From: Spirochaetales bacterium
GTDB lineage: Bacteria > Spirochaetota > Spirochaetia > DSM-2461
Assembly: GCA_028533045.1 (NCBI GenBank)
Contig: JAQQAP010000008.1
Location: forward strand, 186,001-250,000
Length of the DNA: 64,000 bases
Reading direction: 5' to 3'
The notes below the pieces were generated by a model. The model made no database searches and was not told the origin of the DNA. It worked only from the letters and a program-made list of their open reading frames with translations. Below are positions 50,689-59,206 of the stretch, in pieces; the first letter of the stretch is position 1, and each line of letters starts with the position of its first letter. The position numbers were made by a program, and so were the translations under genes.

Positions 50689-51152
50689 TAAATTTAGCTC
50701 GGGTCGTCGAGGTCGGAGAAGAGAATATAGTGCACGCCCGTTATGTAAAACCCATGACCGAAAAGGCTGCCACTTCACGGAAATTCTGGAAGGTGAAGGA
50801 GCGTTCCTTTCCCGTAGAGAATCGGGAAGGCCTGGAAGTAAAGCCGGGGGATTATGTTGAAATAAGTGTTCAGACCGGTCTCACAATTGGTGCCGCCTTT
50901 ATGGTATTCATGGTCCCTCTCATTCTATTTGGCGGATTTTACGGAATCTCAGGGTTTTTCTTTGTTAATGAAGGACCCAGGGCTGTAGCCGGAGTTCTCG
51001 GCCTGGGCCTGGGCCTGGTTTTGCCCGCATTCGTTAATATTTTACGGAAAAACAAGAATTATCCCCACCTGGACAAGGTGTTGACCCCGGAAGAGTTGCG
51101 TGAGAAGGTGGCTTGTGAGAGTGATTGCGCTTCCTGCGGCGGTTGCGGCTGA
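50685..51152 (+). CDS. RseC/MucC-like membrane protein with cysteine-rich tail
   Basis: 155 residues. The N-terminal 60 residues are a small domain (LARVVEVGEENIVHARY, VKPGDYVEISV), then two membrane helices (about 65-105) and a short C-terminal tail with CESDCASCGGCG. The arrangement matches RseC/MucC proteins, which are associated with SoxR reduction and Rnf-type electron transfer. The usual N-terminal cysteines are missing, and the tail cysteines may be a compensating redox or metal site. ATGA overlap with the YmdB-like gene. Confidence 0.75.
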   Translation: MINLARVVEVGEENIVHARYVKPMTEKAATSRKFWKVKERSFPVENREGLEVKPGDYVEISVQTGLTIGAAFMVFMVPLILFGGFYGISGFFFVNEGPRAVAGVLGLGLGLVLPAFVNILRKNKNYPHLDKVLTPEELREKVACESDCASCGGCG

Positions 51153-51276
51153 TCAAAACGATATCTTGTGTCCCAGCTGTCGTTATCACTGGAACCTTAA
51201 ATCCTCACGTGCCCTCGCACGCTCCGGTTTAAGAACCCAGCTCTGCCTAGGCTGGAACACAATCTATTCGTTTTGA
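51153..51276. repeat. Long imperfect inverted repeat between convergent genes
   Basis: The ends TCAAAACGA...TTGTGTCCCAGC and GCTGGAACACAA...TCGTTTTGA are complementary over about 26 bases with small gaps, and inner parts (GGAACCTTAAAT / TTTAAGAACCC) also pair. The whole 124 bases can fold into one long hairpin. It holds no gene. It could be a mobile miniature element, a structured RNA or a complex terminator. Confidence 0.6.
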
Positions 51277-51304
51277 TTGCTTTTGCGGCAGAATCCTGCG
51301 CTGC

Positions 51305-52450
51305 CTAGCAGCCGGTGAGTTCGTTGAGGCGGCGGGCCATGTTGTTGAGGGAGACGATTTCGCGGATGTTGTTTTTTTCGATGGCGACCCGGGGCATGCC
51401 GAATACGACGGAGGAGCCTTCGTCCTGGGCGATGGTCATGCCTCCTCTTCTGAAGATGTCGCCTATTTCGGAGGAGCCGTCACGGCCCATGCCGGTCATG
51501 ATGACGGCGAGGCAGTTTTCTCCAAAGTTCTTGCATACCGATTCGAAGAGGACTCCTGCGGAGGGTTTATGTCCGTTATGGGGCGGGGCGTCGGAGAGGG
51601 TTATGATGGTGGCCAGTTTTCTTTTTTCCACTTCAACATGTTTATCTCCCGGGGCTATGAGGATTCGGCCCGGCTTGAGGAGGTCTCCGTGCTGGGCTTC
51701 TTTTACTTCCAGGGGGGAGATTTTATCGAGGCTGTTGGCAAATTCCTTGGTAAATCCGGCGGGCATGTGCTGTACTACTACGATGGGCAGGGGCATGCGC
51801 GGGGAGATCTGGGCAAAGACTTGACGGAGGGCATTGGGGCCGCCTGTTGAGATTCCCAGGGCAATCATTTCCGGGGTTCCTTTTACGCCGGTCATATCAA
51901 TTACGCCCTCTTTGCCGCCGACTTTGGTCGCCGGTGTAGATATATGACTGGTTATGAAGCTGGACTTGGTGCTTAAGGCCGGTTTTTCCGGAGCCTGTGC
52001 TGCGGCGGGACGTTTGGGAGGTACGTAGCCAACGCGGCGGCGGTAGTTATGTCCGTAGGCTTTGAGGAGGGAGATGAGATGTGTTCCCATCTCTTTTATT
52101 TCGTCCGGTCCGTTACCCTGGGGTTTGGTTATGAAGTCGGAGGCTCCGTGGGAAAGGGCTTCCATGGTTACCGAGGCTCCTTCCTTGGCATGGGCGGAAA
52201 GGACTATGACGGGGATATCCACTTCTTCCTTTTCTCGCCATTTTAGGAATTCGATTCCGTTCATTTCGGGCATTTCCAGGTCTGTAACGATGACTTCCGG
52301 CATGAGGAGAGGGATTTTCTGAGTGGCAAATCTACCGTTCATGGCGACACCCACTACATTTAGATCTTCATCGCTCGAAATGATTTTTTTGAGCATGTTT
52401 CTCATTAATGCGGAATCATCAACAACCAGGACTGAAAGGGGATCGGACAT
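51305..52450 (-). CDS. cheB: Chemotaxis response regulator protein-glutamate methylesterase
   Basis: 381 residues. Receiver domain (about 5-125) with phospho-acceptor D57 in VIVTDLEMPEMNG; C-terminal methylesterase (about 195-381) with the catalytic triad visible in ISTGGPNALRQV (Ser), VVQHMPAGF (His) and MTGMGRDGS (Asp). It removes methyl groups from chemoreceptors and so resets adaptation. The ATG at 52450 is preceded by TAGGAA; a longer in-frame version overlaps cheR. Co-transcribed with cheR, 11 bases apart. Confidence 0.96.
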   Translation of the reverse strand: MSDPLSVLVVDDSALMRNMLKKIISSDEDLNVVGVAMNGRFATQKIPLLMPEVIVTDLEMPEMNGIEFLKWREKEEVDIPVIVLSAHAKEGASVTMEALSHGASDFITKPQGNGPDEIKEMGTHLISLLKAYGHNYRRRVGYVPPKRPAAAQAPEKPALSTKSSFITSHISTPATKVGGKEGVIDMTGVKGTPEMIALGISTGGPNALRQVFAQISPRMPLPIVVVQHMPAGFTKEFANSLDKISPLEVKEAQHGDLLKPGRILIAPGDKHVEVEKRKLATIITLSDAPPHNGHKPSAGVLFESVCKNFGENCLAVIMTGMGRDGSSEIGDIFRRGGMTIAQDEGSSVVFGMPRVAIEKNNIREIVSLNNMARRLNELTGC

Positions 52451-52461
52451 TATTAAGTTTC

Positions 52462-53283
52462 CTATTTTAGCATTTTGCCATAAAGGCAAGCCCAATCGGT
52501 TTTGATAAACTTAAAGGAAGTCTCCATACCGAAGAGTGATTCCGAATGCCCTATAAAGAGATAGGCGTGATCGGCCATGACATTCCAGAATTGGTCCACC
52601 ACGTTTTTCTGGGCCGCCTCATCAAAGTAGATGAGTACGTTACGGCAGAAGACGCAGTCCACATTTCTCTGGCCGCTATCGTATTTGAGGTTGTGATAGT
52701 CAAAGCGGATATGTTTTTTCAAATCATCAATGACGGTATAGGAATCACCGCTGGCTTTAAAGTATTTATTCAGGTATTTTTCCGGAACATTACGTACCAT
52801 ATTGGCCGTATAGGTTCCCATTTGAGCTTTCATGAGTGATTTAAGGCTTAAATCGGAAGCGATTATGGTAAAATCGTAATCGGGGGGAAGGTGTTCTTTG
52901 AGAACCATGGCGTTGGTGTAGGGTTCTTCTCCGGTGGAACATCCGGCGCTCCAGAATACCAGCTTCTTTTCCAGTCCGTTGGCTCTTTTATATTCAACCA
53001 GATCGGGAATGACGTAGTTGATAAAGGCATCGTAGTGGGCCTGGTTTCTGAAAAAACGGGTCAGATTCGTTGTAATCGAATCGAGGAAACTTCTTGTCTC
53101 TCCCTCGTCTTTTTTGAGCATGTCAAAGTATTCCCGGGGTGTTTCTATCTGGTGCTGTCTTAATCTCTCTTTAAGCCGGCTTTCCAAAATGGAACGGTTC
53201 GAGTCGGAAAAGCTGATTCCGCTCTGCTCGTAAATGTAATCCCTGTAAAGAGAAAACATGGTGTTGTCAAAAAAGTCTGCCAT
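52462..53283 (-). CDS. cheR: Chemotaxis protein methyltransferase
   Basis: 273 residues, typical CheR length. N-terminal helical domain, then the SAM-binding region LVFWSAGCSTGEEPYTNAMVL and VDCVFCRNVLIYFDEAAQ, ending HSESLFGMETSFKF. It methylates glutamates on chemoreceptors using SAM, opposing CheB. First gene of the cheR-cheB operon, AAGGAAA ribosome site. Confidence 0.96.
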   Translation of the reverse strand: MADFFDNTMFSLYRDYIYEQSGISFSDSNRSILESRLKERLRQHQIETPREYFDMLKKDEGETRSFLDSITTNLTRFFRNQAHYDAFINYVIPDLVEYKRANGLEKKLVFWSAGCSTGEEPYTNAMVLKEHLPPDYDFTIIASDLSLKSLMKAQMGTYTANMVRNVPEKYLNKYFKASGDSYTVIDDLKKHIRFDYHNLKYDSGQRNVDCVFCRNVLIYFDEAAQKNVVDQFWNVMADHAYLFIGHSESLFGMETSFKFIKTDWACLYGKMLK

Positions 53284-53367
53284 TCCGATTTTCCTTTTTT
53301 ATAAGTCGTGAGGTTCCTAAATTACCCGTACATAAATTGTAATCGTTTAAACCGGCCCCTGTCAAAT

Positions 53368-54147
53368 CTATTTTTCATCTAAAGAGGCGAGTTGTGTGAG
53401 CAGTTCCTCCAGGGGGAGCTCTCCGCCAAATATGTCCAGAGCGCTTCCTACGGTAAAATCTATCCGGCCTTTTCCCAGTTTGTGCATCTTTTCTACATCT
53501 TCCCAGTTGGCTATGCCTCCGGCGTAGGTTATGGGAATAAGGGATTTTCGGGAAAGGAGTTGCACCAGTTCTTCCTCTATACCGGAACGCATCCCTTCCA
53601 CGTCTACTCCATGGATGAGAAATTCATCACAGTAGGAGGAGAGTTCGGCCAGACTCTCTTCCCTAAGGGTAAAGTCGGTAAACGTTTGCCAGCGGTCGGT
53701 AACGACGAACCATTCTCCGGCCCGCTTCCGGCAGCTCAGGTCCAAAACCAGTCGATCTTTTCCTATTTCAAGGCTGATTTTTTCCAACTCATTCCGGTCA
53801 AGGCGGCCGTCTTTGAAAAGGGCCGATGTGATGATGACATGGGAGGCTCCCGCTTCGAGCCAGTAAGAGGCGTTATCCCTATTGATTCCTCCCCCTATCT
53901 GGAGTCCTCCGGGCCAGGTTTTTAGGGCGGAAAGGGCTTGCTCGTCGTTACCCGGTCCCAATTTTATAATATGCCCCCCCCGCAGATTCTTCTCTTTATA
54001 AAGAGAGGCGTACCAGGAGGCGTCTTTGTCGGAGACAAAATTTTCCCGGGCCGAACCGGCCGAACCCTGTTCTCCGTCCTTGAGGCTGCCCCCCACAATC
54101 TGTTTTACCCGGCCTCCGTGAAGGTCTATGCATGGTCTGAGTTTCAT
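53368..54147 (-). CDS. hisA: HisA-like isomerase of the eukaryotic HIS6 type
   Basis: 259 residues. MKLRPCIDLHGGRVKQIVGG, GGHIIKLGPGNDEQALSAL, LQIGGGINRDNASYWLEAGA, VLDLSCRK and DFTVGSALDIFGG match the eukaryotic HIS6 subfamily more closely than ordinary bacterial HisA. Reaction: ProFAR to PRFAR in histidine synthesis. Catalytic aspartates are retained in CIDLHGG and VLDLSC. No other histidine gene is in view. Leaderless-looking: TATAAT ends seven bases before the ATG and there is no ribosome site. Confidence 0.9.
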   Translation of the reverse strand: MKLRPCIDLHGGRVKQIVGGSLKDGEQGSAGSARENFVSDKDASWYASLYKEKNLRGGHIIKLGPGNDEQALSALKTWPGGLQIGGGINRDNASYWLEAGASHVIITSALFKDGRLDRNELEKISLEIGKDRLVLDLSCRKRAGEWFVVTDRWQTFTDFTLREESLAELSSYCDEFLIHGVDVEGMRSGIEEELVQLLSRKSLIPITYAGGIANWEDVEKMHKLGKGRIDFTVGSALDIFGGELPLEELLTQLASLDEK

Positions 54148-54154
54148 GGCCCCA

Positions 54155-54183
54155 ATTATAGATTAAGTTGTAAGAAGTGAGAA
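54155..54183 (-). promoter_or_regulatory. Promoter of hisA, probable leaderless start
   Basis: Minus strand TTCTCA (54178-54183), 17 bases, TATAAT (54155-54160), seven bases, ATG at 54147. Confidence 0.55.
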
Positions 54184-54228
54184 GGGAAATCTTTATGTGA
54201 CAATATCGTCAAAGTTGTCAATAAATGT

Positions 54229-54257
54229 GTGACTTCCATGAAGAAATGTGTTATCCT
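54229..54257 (+). promoter_or_regulatory. Promoter of the acyl-CoA synthetase gene, possible leaderless start
   Basis: GTGACT (54229-54234), 17 bases, TATCCT (54252-54257), six bases, ATG at 54264. AAGGA directly abuts the ATG, too close for normal ribosome pairing. Confidence 0.35.
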
Positions 54258-54263
54258 TAAGGA

Positions 54264-55982
54264 ATGAAAGAGACAATTAATAATGTTTTATTCCAGTCCA
54301 TAGAGAAGAACTTTGCCCGGAAGGCTTTTTCCCACTATTCCGGTGACGAGTCCCTTACCTATCTGGAACTGGGCCGTTCCGTTACCGGTATTAGTCTTTG
54401 GTTGATTTCCCAGGGAATTCAGCCCGGCGACAAGGTGGCTCTTTTGGGGGAAAGTTCTCTCTATTGGCCTCAGGTGTATTTCGCGGTAACTACCATGGGG
54501 GCTGTTCTTGTTCCCATCCTTCCCGACTTCCAGGCGGAAGAAATTAGCAAGATTCTTAGCCATTCCGAGTCAAAGCTTTTGTTTCTTTCACAAAAACAGA
54601 AAGAAAAAATGGATAAGGCCGGCTGTGACCTCTCCATGGTTGTTTTGGAAGAGTTACCCTCCGAGAATGAAGAGGGTATGGAACTTCTGGATAAGTATCG
54701 CAGCGAAGTGGAAGAGGATAGCCTGGCGGCGATTCTTTATACTTCGGGGACTACGGGAAATTCCAAAGGCGTTATGCTAAGCCACAAAAATTTTGTGTCC
54801 AATGCCAAGTCAGCCTCTCTCATTCCCAAGCCCCGTCTCAAGACGGGCCATGTCTGGCTATCACTTTTGCCACTGGCCCATACTTACGAATGTACCATTG
54901 GGATGATTATCAATGTTTATACCGGTGGTCATACCTATTATCTGGGGCGGCCTCCCGTTCCTTCCATTATTGTTAAGGCCCTCAAGAAGCTTCGTCCCCG
55001 GGTGATTCTGTCCGTTCCTCTTCTTATTGAGAAAATATATTCCTCTTCTATTAAGCCGAACATCACAACAGGCTTTTTAGGCTCCCTTTATAAGGTGCCC
55101 TTTATGCGTCGCCCTATTCATTGGCTGGCCGGGCGTAAACTGTATAAGACATTCGGCGGCCGGTTGAGTTTCTTTGGAGTTGGCGGGGCTCCTCTGTCTG
55201 CGGAGGTGGAAAAATTCCTCCGCGATGCCCGCTTCCCCTATTCCATTGGTTACGGCTTGACCGAAACCAGTCCGCTTTTGGCCGGTAGTCCTCCCCTTAA
55301 GGGGGCCTTCCGTTCTACGGGAAAGGTCCTGGAACGGGTAGAGATCCGCTTGGCCGAGGAAGGGGAAATCCAGGCGCGCGGTCCCAATATTATGCAGGGC
55401 TACTATAAGAATGAAGAGATGACCAAAGAGGTTATGACCGAGGACGGTTGGTTCCGCACCGGTGATATTGGTGAATTTGACAGGAGGGGCAACCTTTTTA
55501 TCAAGGGGCGGATTAAAAACGTAATCCTGGGAGCCAACGGGGAGAATATTTATCCCGAGTCGATTGAGTCGGTCATTAACGCGGAACCCTTTGTAGAGGA
55601 ATCTCTCGTTCTGGAAGGGGGCGGGGGACTTACGGCCCTGGTTCACTTTAATTACGAGCGGGTTGTCGAGGAGCTTCAGCGTCTCCGGTACCAGCATGAG
55701 CACCGGGGCGAGGGTAAGGAGTTCCATGTGGAAGGGGACAAAAAAGGCTGGATTCCTTCTGCCGAAGAAGTGAGCCAGTTCATGGAGAAGTATCGGGCCA
55801 GTTTAACTAAAACGGTGAATACCCGACTGAGCGTTTTCTCACGAATATCCCACGTGAAGGAGGAGTCGGAACCTTTTATCCGGACTCCTACCAAGAAGAT
55901 TAAGCGATTCCTTTACGACCACATGGGCCGGAAGGATAAGGACCGGAAAGAAGAAACATCCGACGATTCGGATCAATCCTAA
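54264..55982 (+). CDS. Long-chain acyl-CoA synthetase-like AMP-forming ligase
   Basis: 572 residues. AMP-binding motif ILYTSGTTGNSKGVMLSHKN, then GYGLTETSPLLAG and WFRTGDIGEFDRRGNLFIKG followed by NVILGANGENIYPE. Family members activate a fatty acid to acyl-AMP and then acyl-CoA. The C-terminus has a charged extension (about 480-572). The next gene, 15 bases later, encodes a PTS EIIA protein, which is an unusual partner for a lipid enzyme. Confidence 0.9.
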   Translation: MKETINNVLFQSIEKNFARKAFSHYSGDESLTYLELGRSVTGISLWLISQGIQPGDKVALLGESSLYWPQVYFAVTTMGAVLVPILPDFQAEEISKILSHSESKLLFLSQKQKEKMDKAGCDLSMVVLEELPSENEEGMELLDKYRSEVEEDSLAAILYTSGTTGNSKGVMLSHKNFVSNAKSASLIPKPRLKTGHVWLSLLPLAHTYECTIGMIINVYTGGHTYYLGRPPVPSIIVKALKKLRPRVILSVPLLIEKIYSSSIKPNITTGFLGSLYKVPFMRRPIHWLAGRKLYKTFGGRLSFFGVGGAPLSAEVEKFLRDARFPYSIGYGLTETSPLLAGSPPLKGAFRSTGKVLERVEIRLAEEGEIQARGPNIMQGYYKNEEMTKEVMTEDGWFRTGDIGEFDRRGNLFIKGRIKNVILGANGENIYPESIESVINAEPFVEESLVLEGGGGLTALVHFNYERVVEELQRLRYQHEHRGEGKEFHVEGDKKGWIPSAEEVSQFMEKYRASLTKTVNTRLSVFSRISHVKEESEPFIRTPTKKIKRFLYDHMGRKDKDRKEETSDDSDQS

Positions 55983-55997
55983 GGAGAGGAGGGGATC

Positions 55998-56444
55998 ATG
56001 CCATTGCTGGAACAAATTGATTCAACTTGCATTAAGCTGCCTCTACTATCCACTTCTAAAGAGGACGTGCTGCAGGAATTGGTTTCTCTTGTCCATGAGG
56101 CGGGATTGATCGAGGAGACCGGGCCTGTTGTTCAGGCCCTGGAGGAGCGGGAGGCTCTGTGCAGTACCGGTCTGGGGGGAGGAATCGCCATCCCCCACGC
56201 AAAACCGATGAACCTAAGTGATGTAATTATTGCTTTGGGTATTTCTCCGGAGGGCATAGATTTTGAGGCTCTCGACGGTTTGCCTTCCACAATCTTTTTT
56301 CTTATTCTTGCCCCACCCGATCAGCCGGGGCTTCACGGGCAGGCCCTTGCGGAGATTGCGGGAGCTTCCCAGTCTCCCGACTTTGTGGCCAATTTAGTGG
56401 CTGCCCGGTCGGCGGAAGAGGTTATCTCTCTGCTGAGGGCTTAG
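55998..56444 (+). CDS. PTS EIIA domain protein (second copy)
   Basis: 148 residues, single fructose/PtsN-type EIIA domain with phospho-histidine H67 in GLGGGIAIPHAKPM. As with the copy at 30.2 kb, no permease is nearby; it is joined to an acyl-CoA synthetase gene. Regulation of that enzyme or of another target by PTS phosphorylation is plausible. Strong GGAGAGGAGG ribosome site. Overlaps the convergent aminopeptidase by four bases. Confidence 0.92.
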   Translation: MPLLEQIDSTCIKLPLLSTSKEDVLQELVSLVHEAGLIEETGPVVQALEEREALCSTGLGGGIAIPHAKPMNLSDVIIALGISPEGIDFEALDGLPSTIFFLILAPPDQPGLHGQALAEIAGASQSPDFVANLVAARSAEEVISLLRA

Positions 56445-57691
56445 GCCTCTTCGTTCCGGAAAAACGCCAGGAACAGTTCCTTTGTAAACTCTATATCTCT
56501 CATCCCCGCCGTTTCACAGGCGCTGTGCATGGCCCAGAGGGGAATTCCCAGGTCCAGGCAGGCTATGGCCGTATCGGACGAGAGGAGAGGCCCCACCGTT
56601 GAACCGCAGGGCAGATCGGAGTGGTGTATGTATGTTTGAAGGGGAATGTTGCGGGCTTGGGCGAGTTGCTTGATCCGTGCCTCCGTTTCGCTCGTGGTGG
56701 CATACTTGCTGTTCATATCGATCTTAACCGCCGGACCGCCGTTAAGATGGCATTTGTAGGCATCGTCGTACTTTTCTCCAAAGTTGGGGTTCCAGCCGTG
56801 GGCCACATCGGCGGAAAGTATGAAGGAGAGGGCCCGGGCGCGGAGCTGTTCTTCCCGTCCTATGGAGCGGGCCAGGCAAATCCGTTCCATCAAGTGGTCA
56901 GTGAGGGCCGACTGGGCGCCTTCGATGGTACGGCTCCCAATCTCTTCGCTGTCGAAAAAGAGACAGAGCGGCGTGGATTCTCCCGGCTCCGACTCTATGA
57001 GCGCTTCCGTGGCGGGAAGGCAATGAACCAGATTATCGATGCGGGGGGAGCTTAGAAGCTGATTTTCTCCGCTGCCGTAGACTTTGGGCGCTTCGGGCAG
57101 GTAGAATTCCAATTGGCAGGAGAGAATAGCTTCCTTTGTTACGGAGAGCTTGCCCGCCAGATAGTCTTCCAGGTCCTCTTCCAGGGTCAGCATGACCGGT
57201 AGGTGTTTGGACGGTTTAATTTCGTAACCCTTATTTACTTCCCGGTTTAGATGTATGGCGGCATTGGGGATGATTCCTATAGCTTCCTTGGAATCAAAGA
57301 GCTGTCGTTCCCGCGTGCCATTCGGAGTAGAGAGAATGACCGATCCGGCCAATCCCAGGGGGCGGTCAAACCAGGTGGAGAGGATGGGGCCGCCGTAAAC
57401 GGAAACCCGGCCCGTAAGAAAGGAGCCGTCCCGTTTGAGCGATTCCTTTTTAAGGCGTAGGTGGGGACTGTCCGTATGGGCGGCGATAATATTAAAGCGG
57501 GGAACCGGGGCGGAACCCACCCGGAAGGCGGCCAGGGAGCGGCCGTTTTTGGAGAGAAAGTATCCCTTTCCCGCTTCAAGGTTCCAACTCTCTTCTTCTT
57601 TTAAGAGGATGAAACCGGCGTCAATCAGTCTGTTCTTCAATTCATCCACACCATGCCAGGCTGTTATGGAGTTTTTCAGGAACTTTTCCAT
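56441..57691 (-). CDS. M18 family aminopeptidase
   Basis: 416 residues, usual length for M18. Metal-site motifs: AAHTDSPHLRLK, SSPRIDNLVHCLPA, LFFDSEEIGSRTIEGA, LSADVAHGWNPNF and YIHHSDLPCGSTVGPL. A cytoplasmic dizinc exopeptidase preferring acidic or leucine N-termini in relatives. Its ATG overlaps the uridine kinase stop by one base, and the pair may be translationally coupled. Ribosome site AGGG. Confidence 0.93.
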   Translation of the reverse strand: MEKFLKNSITAWHGVDELKNRLIDAGFILLKEEESWNLEAGKGYFLSKNGRSLAAFRVGSAPVPRFNIIAAHTDSPHLRLKKESLKRDGSFLTGRVSVYGGPILSTWFDRPLGLAGSVILSTPNGTRERQLFDSKEAIGIIPNAAIHLNREVNKGYEIKPSKHLPVMLTLEEDLEDYLAGKLSVTKEAILSCQLEFYLPEAPKVYGSGENQLLSSPRIDNLVHCLPATEALIESEPGESTPLCLFFDSEEIGSRTIEGAQSALTDHLMERICLARSIGREEQLRARALSFILSADVAHGWNPNFGEKYDDAYKCHLNGGPAVKIDMNSKYATTSETEARIKQLAQARNIPLQTYIHHSDLPCGSTVGPLLSSDTAIACLDLGIPLWAMHSACETAGMRDIEFTKELFLAFFRNEEA

Positions 57692-58335
57692 CAGCCCTGC
57701 TCTCCCGTTTTAAGGTCTTTGAGAGTCTGGTGCATGAAGGCGGAAAGAACATCCATGGCCCGTTTGTTGTGGCCCCCCTCGGGAATAATGAGGTCCGCGT
57801 AGACCTTCATGGGTTCAATGAACTCATCGTGCCCGGGGCGGACGATATTCATATACTGCTCCACCACCGAATCGACGGTTCGTCCCCGTTCCTCTATGTC
57901 GCGGAGCATGCGGCGTATGAATCGGATATCCCCGGGAGTGTCTACGTAGATTTTAAGGTCTATGAGCTTCCTTAAGCGGGGATCGGCATAGATCATTATG
58001 CCTTCCAGTATAATTATACCCTTTGGTTCGATGGTGATTGTTTCTGTGGAGCGGCGGTGGTTCACGAAGTCGTAAACGGGCATGGGGGCCGATTTCCCGC
58101 TGCGGAGAAGGGACATATGCTCGGTGAGCAGATCCATGTCAAAGGCGTCGGGGTGGTCAAAGTTAACCGCCGTGATATGGTCGTTATCGACCTGTTTGTT
58201 AAAGGATTTATAGTAGTTGTCCTGGGGAATGACCGTAAAGCCTTCCACTATGTCGGCGATCTTTTTAACTATGGTAGTTTTTCCCGAACCGGATCCTCCG
58301 CAAATTCCAATGATGATAGGGCCTTCGTTCTTCAT
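57691..58335 (-). CDS. udk: Uridine kinase
   Basis: 214 residues. P-loop GICGGSGSGKTTIVKKIADI, VNFDHPDAFDMDLL, FVNHRRSTETI and KIYVDTPGDIRFIRRMLRD with DEFIEPMKVYADLIIPEGG define Udk. Phosphorylates uridine and cytidine in pyrimidine salvage. GGGAGGA ribosome site. Followed without gap by the M18 aminopeptidase. Confidence 0.95.
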   Translation of the reverse strand: MKNEGPIIIGICGGSGSGKTTIVKKIADIVEGFTVIPQDNYYKSFNKQVDNDHITAVNFDHPDAFDMDLLTEHMSLLRSGKSAPMPVYDFVNHRRSTETITIEPKGIIILEGIMIYADPRLRKLIDLKIYVDTPGDIRFIRRMLRDIEERGRTVDSVVEQYMNIVRPGHDEFIEPMKVYADLIIPEGGHNKRAMDVLSAFMHQTLKDLKTGEQG

Positions 58336-58358
58336 AATTCCTCCCGTTCGGTGCTGTT

Positions 58359-58562
58359 TTAATAATGGGGTGGTTTGCGGCTTACCCGTTCTTCTTCGAG
58401 GAATTCGGTTAGCTCCTGTATCTTTTCTGTCATGAGCCGGTTCCGTTCTTCTTCTCGGGTGAGTCGTCTTTCCTGATCCGCCACAATGCGGTTCAATTCC
58501 TGAATGAGGTCTTCCTGGTAGCTGATTTTTGTCTCCAGGGCGATGATTCTCTCTTCCTGCAT
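58359..58562 (-). CDS. slyX: SlyX-like coiled-coil protein
   Basis: 67 residues, all coiled coil (RIIALETKISYQEDLIQELN) ending PPHY, the SlyX family hallmark. Function of SlyX is not established. No ribosome site; a strong promoter (TTGAGA, 17 bases, TATAAT) ends six bases before the ATG, so it is probably leaderless. The -35 overlaps the end of the preceding adenosyltransferase gene. Confidence 0.87.
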   Translation of the reverse strand: MQEERIIALETKISYQEDLIQELNRIVADQERRLTREEERNRLMTEKIQELTEFLEEERVSRKPPHY

Positions 58563-58568
58563 GGGCCT

Positions 58569-58597
58569 ATTATACTAGGGGCGCGGTCATTTCTCAA
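58569..58597 (-). promoter_or_regulatory. Promoter of slyX, probable leaderless start
   Basis: Minus strand TTGAGA (58592-58597), 17 bases, TATAAT (58569-58574), six bases, ATG at 58562. Five of six and six of six consensus bases. Confidence 0.65.
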
Positions 58598-59108
58598 TCC
58601 CCGTGCGGGCGGAGACTCCCTCGTTGTAGTAGTGTTTGATTTCGGTCATCTCCGTAACCAGATCCGCCCGGGCGATAATTTCTTCCGGGGCGTAGCGGCC
58701 GGTAATGATCAGTTCTGTATTTTCACCCTTGCGGCTCATCAGGTAAAGAGCGTCTTCCAGGGGGATGACTCCCAGATAAACGGCCACATTCAGCTCTTCC
58801 GCAATCACCACATCGTACTCTTCCGAGTCCAGAATCCGGCACAGTTGGGCCACGCCTTTTTCCGCCAGAAGCCGGTCTTCGTCGTGGACTTTGTCTTTTA
58901 TGAAGCGGGGGGCACCAAATTGTTTGACGGTTATGAGATCGTCGAAGCGTTTGAGGGCCCCGATTTCGGAATAGTCGCCGCTTTTAAGAAATTGACCTAT
59001 GAAGACCTTGTAGCCCGCTCCGGCGGAACGGAGGGCCAGTCCCAGGGAGGCGGTGGTTTTTCCCTTGCCGTTGCCGGTGTAGACCTGTATGTAACCTTTT
59101 TCTTTCAT
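58587..59108 (-). CDS. cobA: Cob(I)yrinic acid a,c-diamide adenosyltransferase
   Basis: 173 residues. P-loop YTGNGKGKTTASLGLALRS, then FLKSGDYSEIGAL, VIAEELNVAVYLG and ELIITGRYAPEE are the BtuR/CobA/CobO signature. Adds the adenosyl group to corrinoids, so it supports the B12-dependent proteins in this region (radical SAM and QueG-like). No ribosome site is clear for the ATG at 59108; a TTG at 59138 in frame is an alternative. Confidence 0.92.
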   Translation of the reverse strand: MKEKGYIQVYTGNGKGKTTASLGLALRSAGAGYKVFIGQFLKSGDYSEIGALKRFDDLITVKQFGAPRFIKDKVHDEDRLLAEKGVAQLCRILDSEEYDVVIAEELNVAVYLGVIPLEDALYLMSRKGENTELIITGRYAPEEIIARADLVTEMTEIKHYYNEGVSARTGIEK

Positions 59109-59171
59109 AATAGGGAGAGGGTAGCATAATCGGGCCAAGGGGGGAATTCTTTTTTGGAGTAGAATTCTCCC

Positions 59172-59200
59172 TTGTAAAAAGGAAAAGCCCCCTTTATACT
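59172..59200 (+). promoter_or_regulatory. Promoter of the ABC exporter gene, probable leaderless start
   Basis: TTGTAA (59172-59177), 17 bases, TATACT (59195-59200), six bases, ATG at 59207. No ribosome site. Confidence 0.6.
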
Positions 59201-59206
59201 GGGCCG

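Noticed and set aside
54198-54220. TGACAA and TTGTCA half sites upstream of the acyl-CoA synthetase, similar to the oxidoreductase palindrome
   Set aside because: Orientation and spacing (11 bases instead of 4) differ, so a shared operator cannot be claimed.
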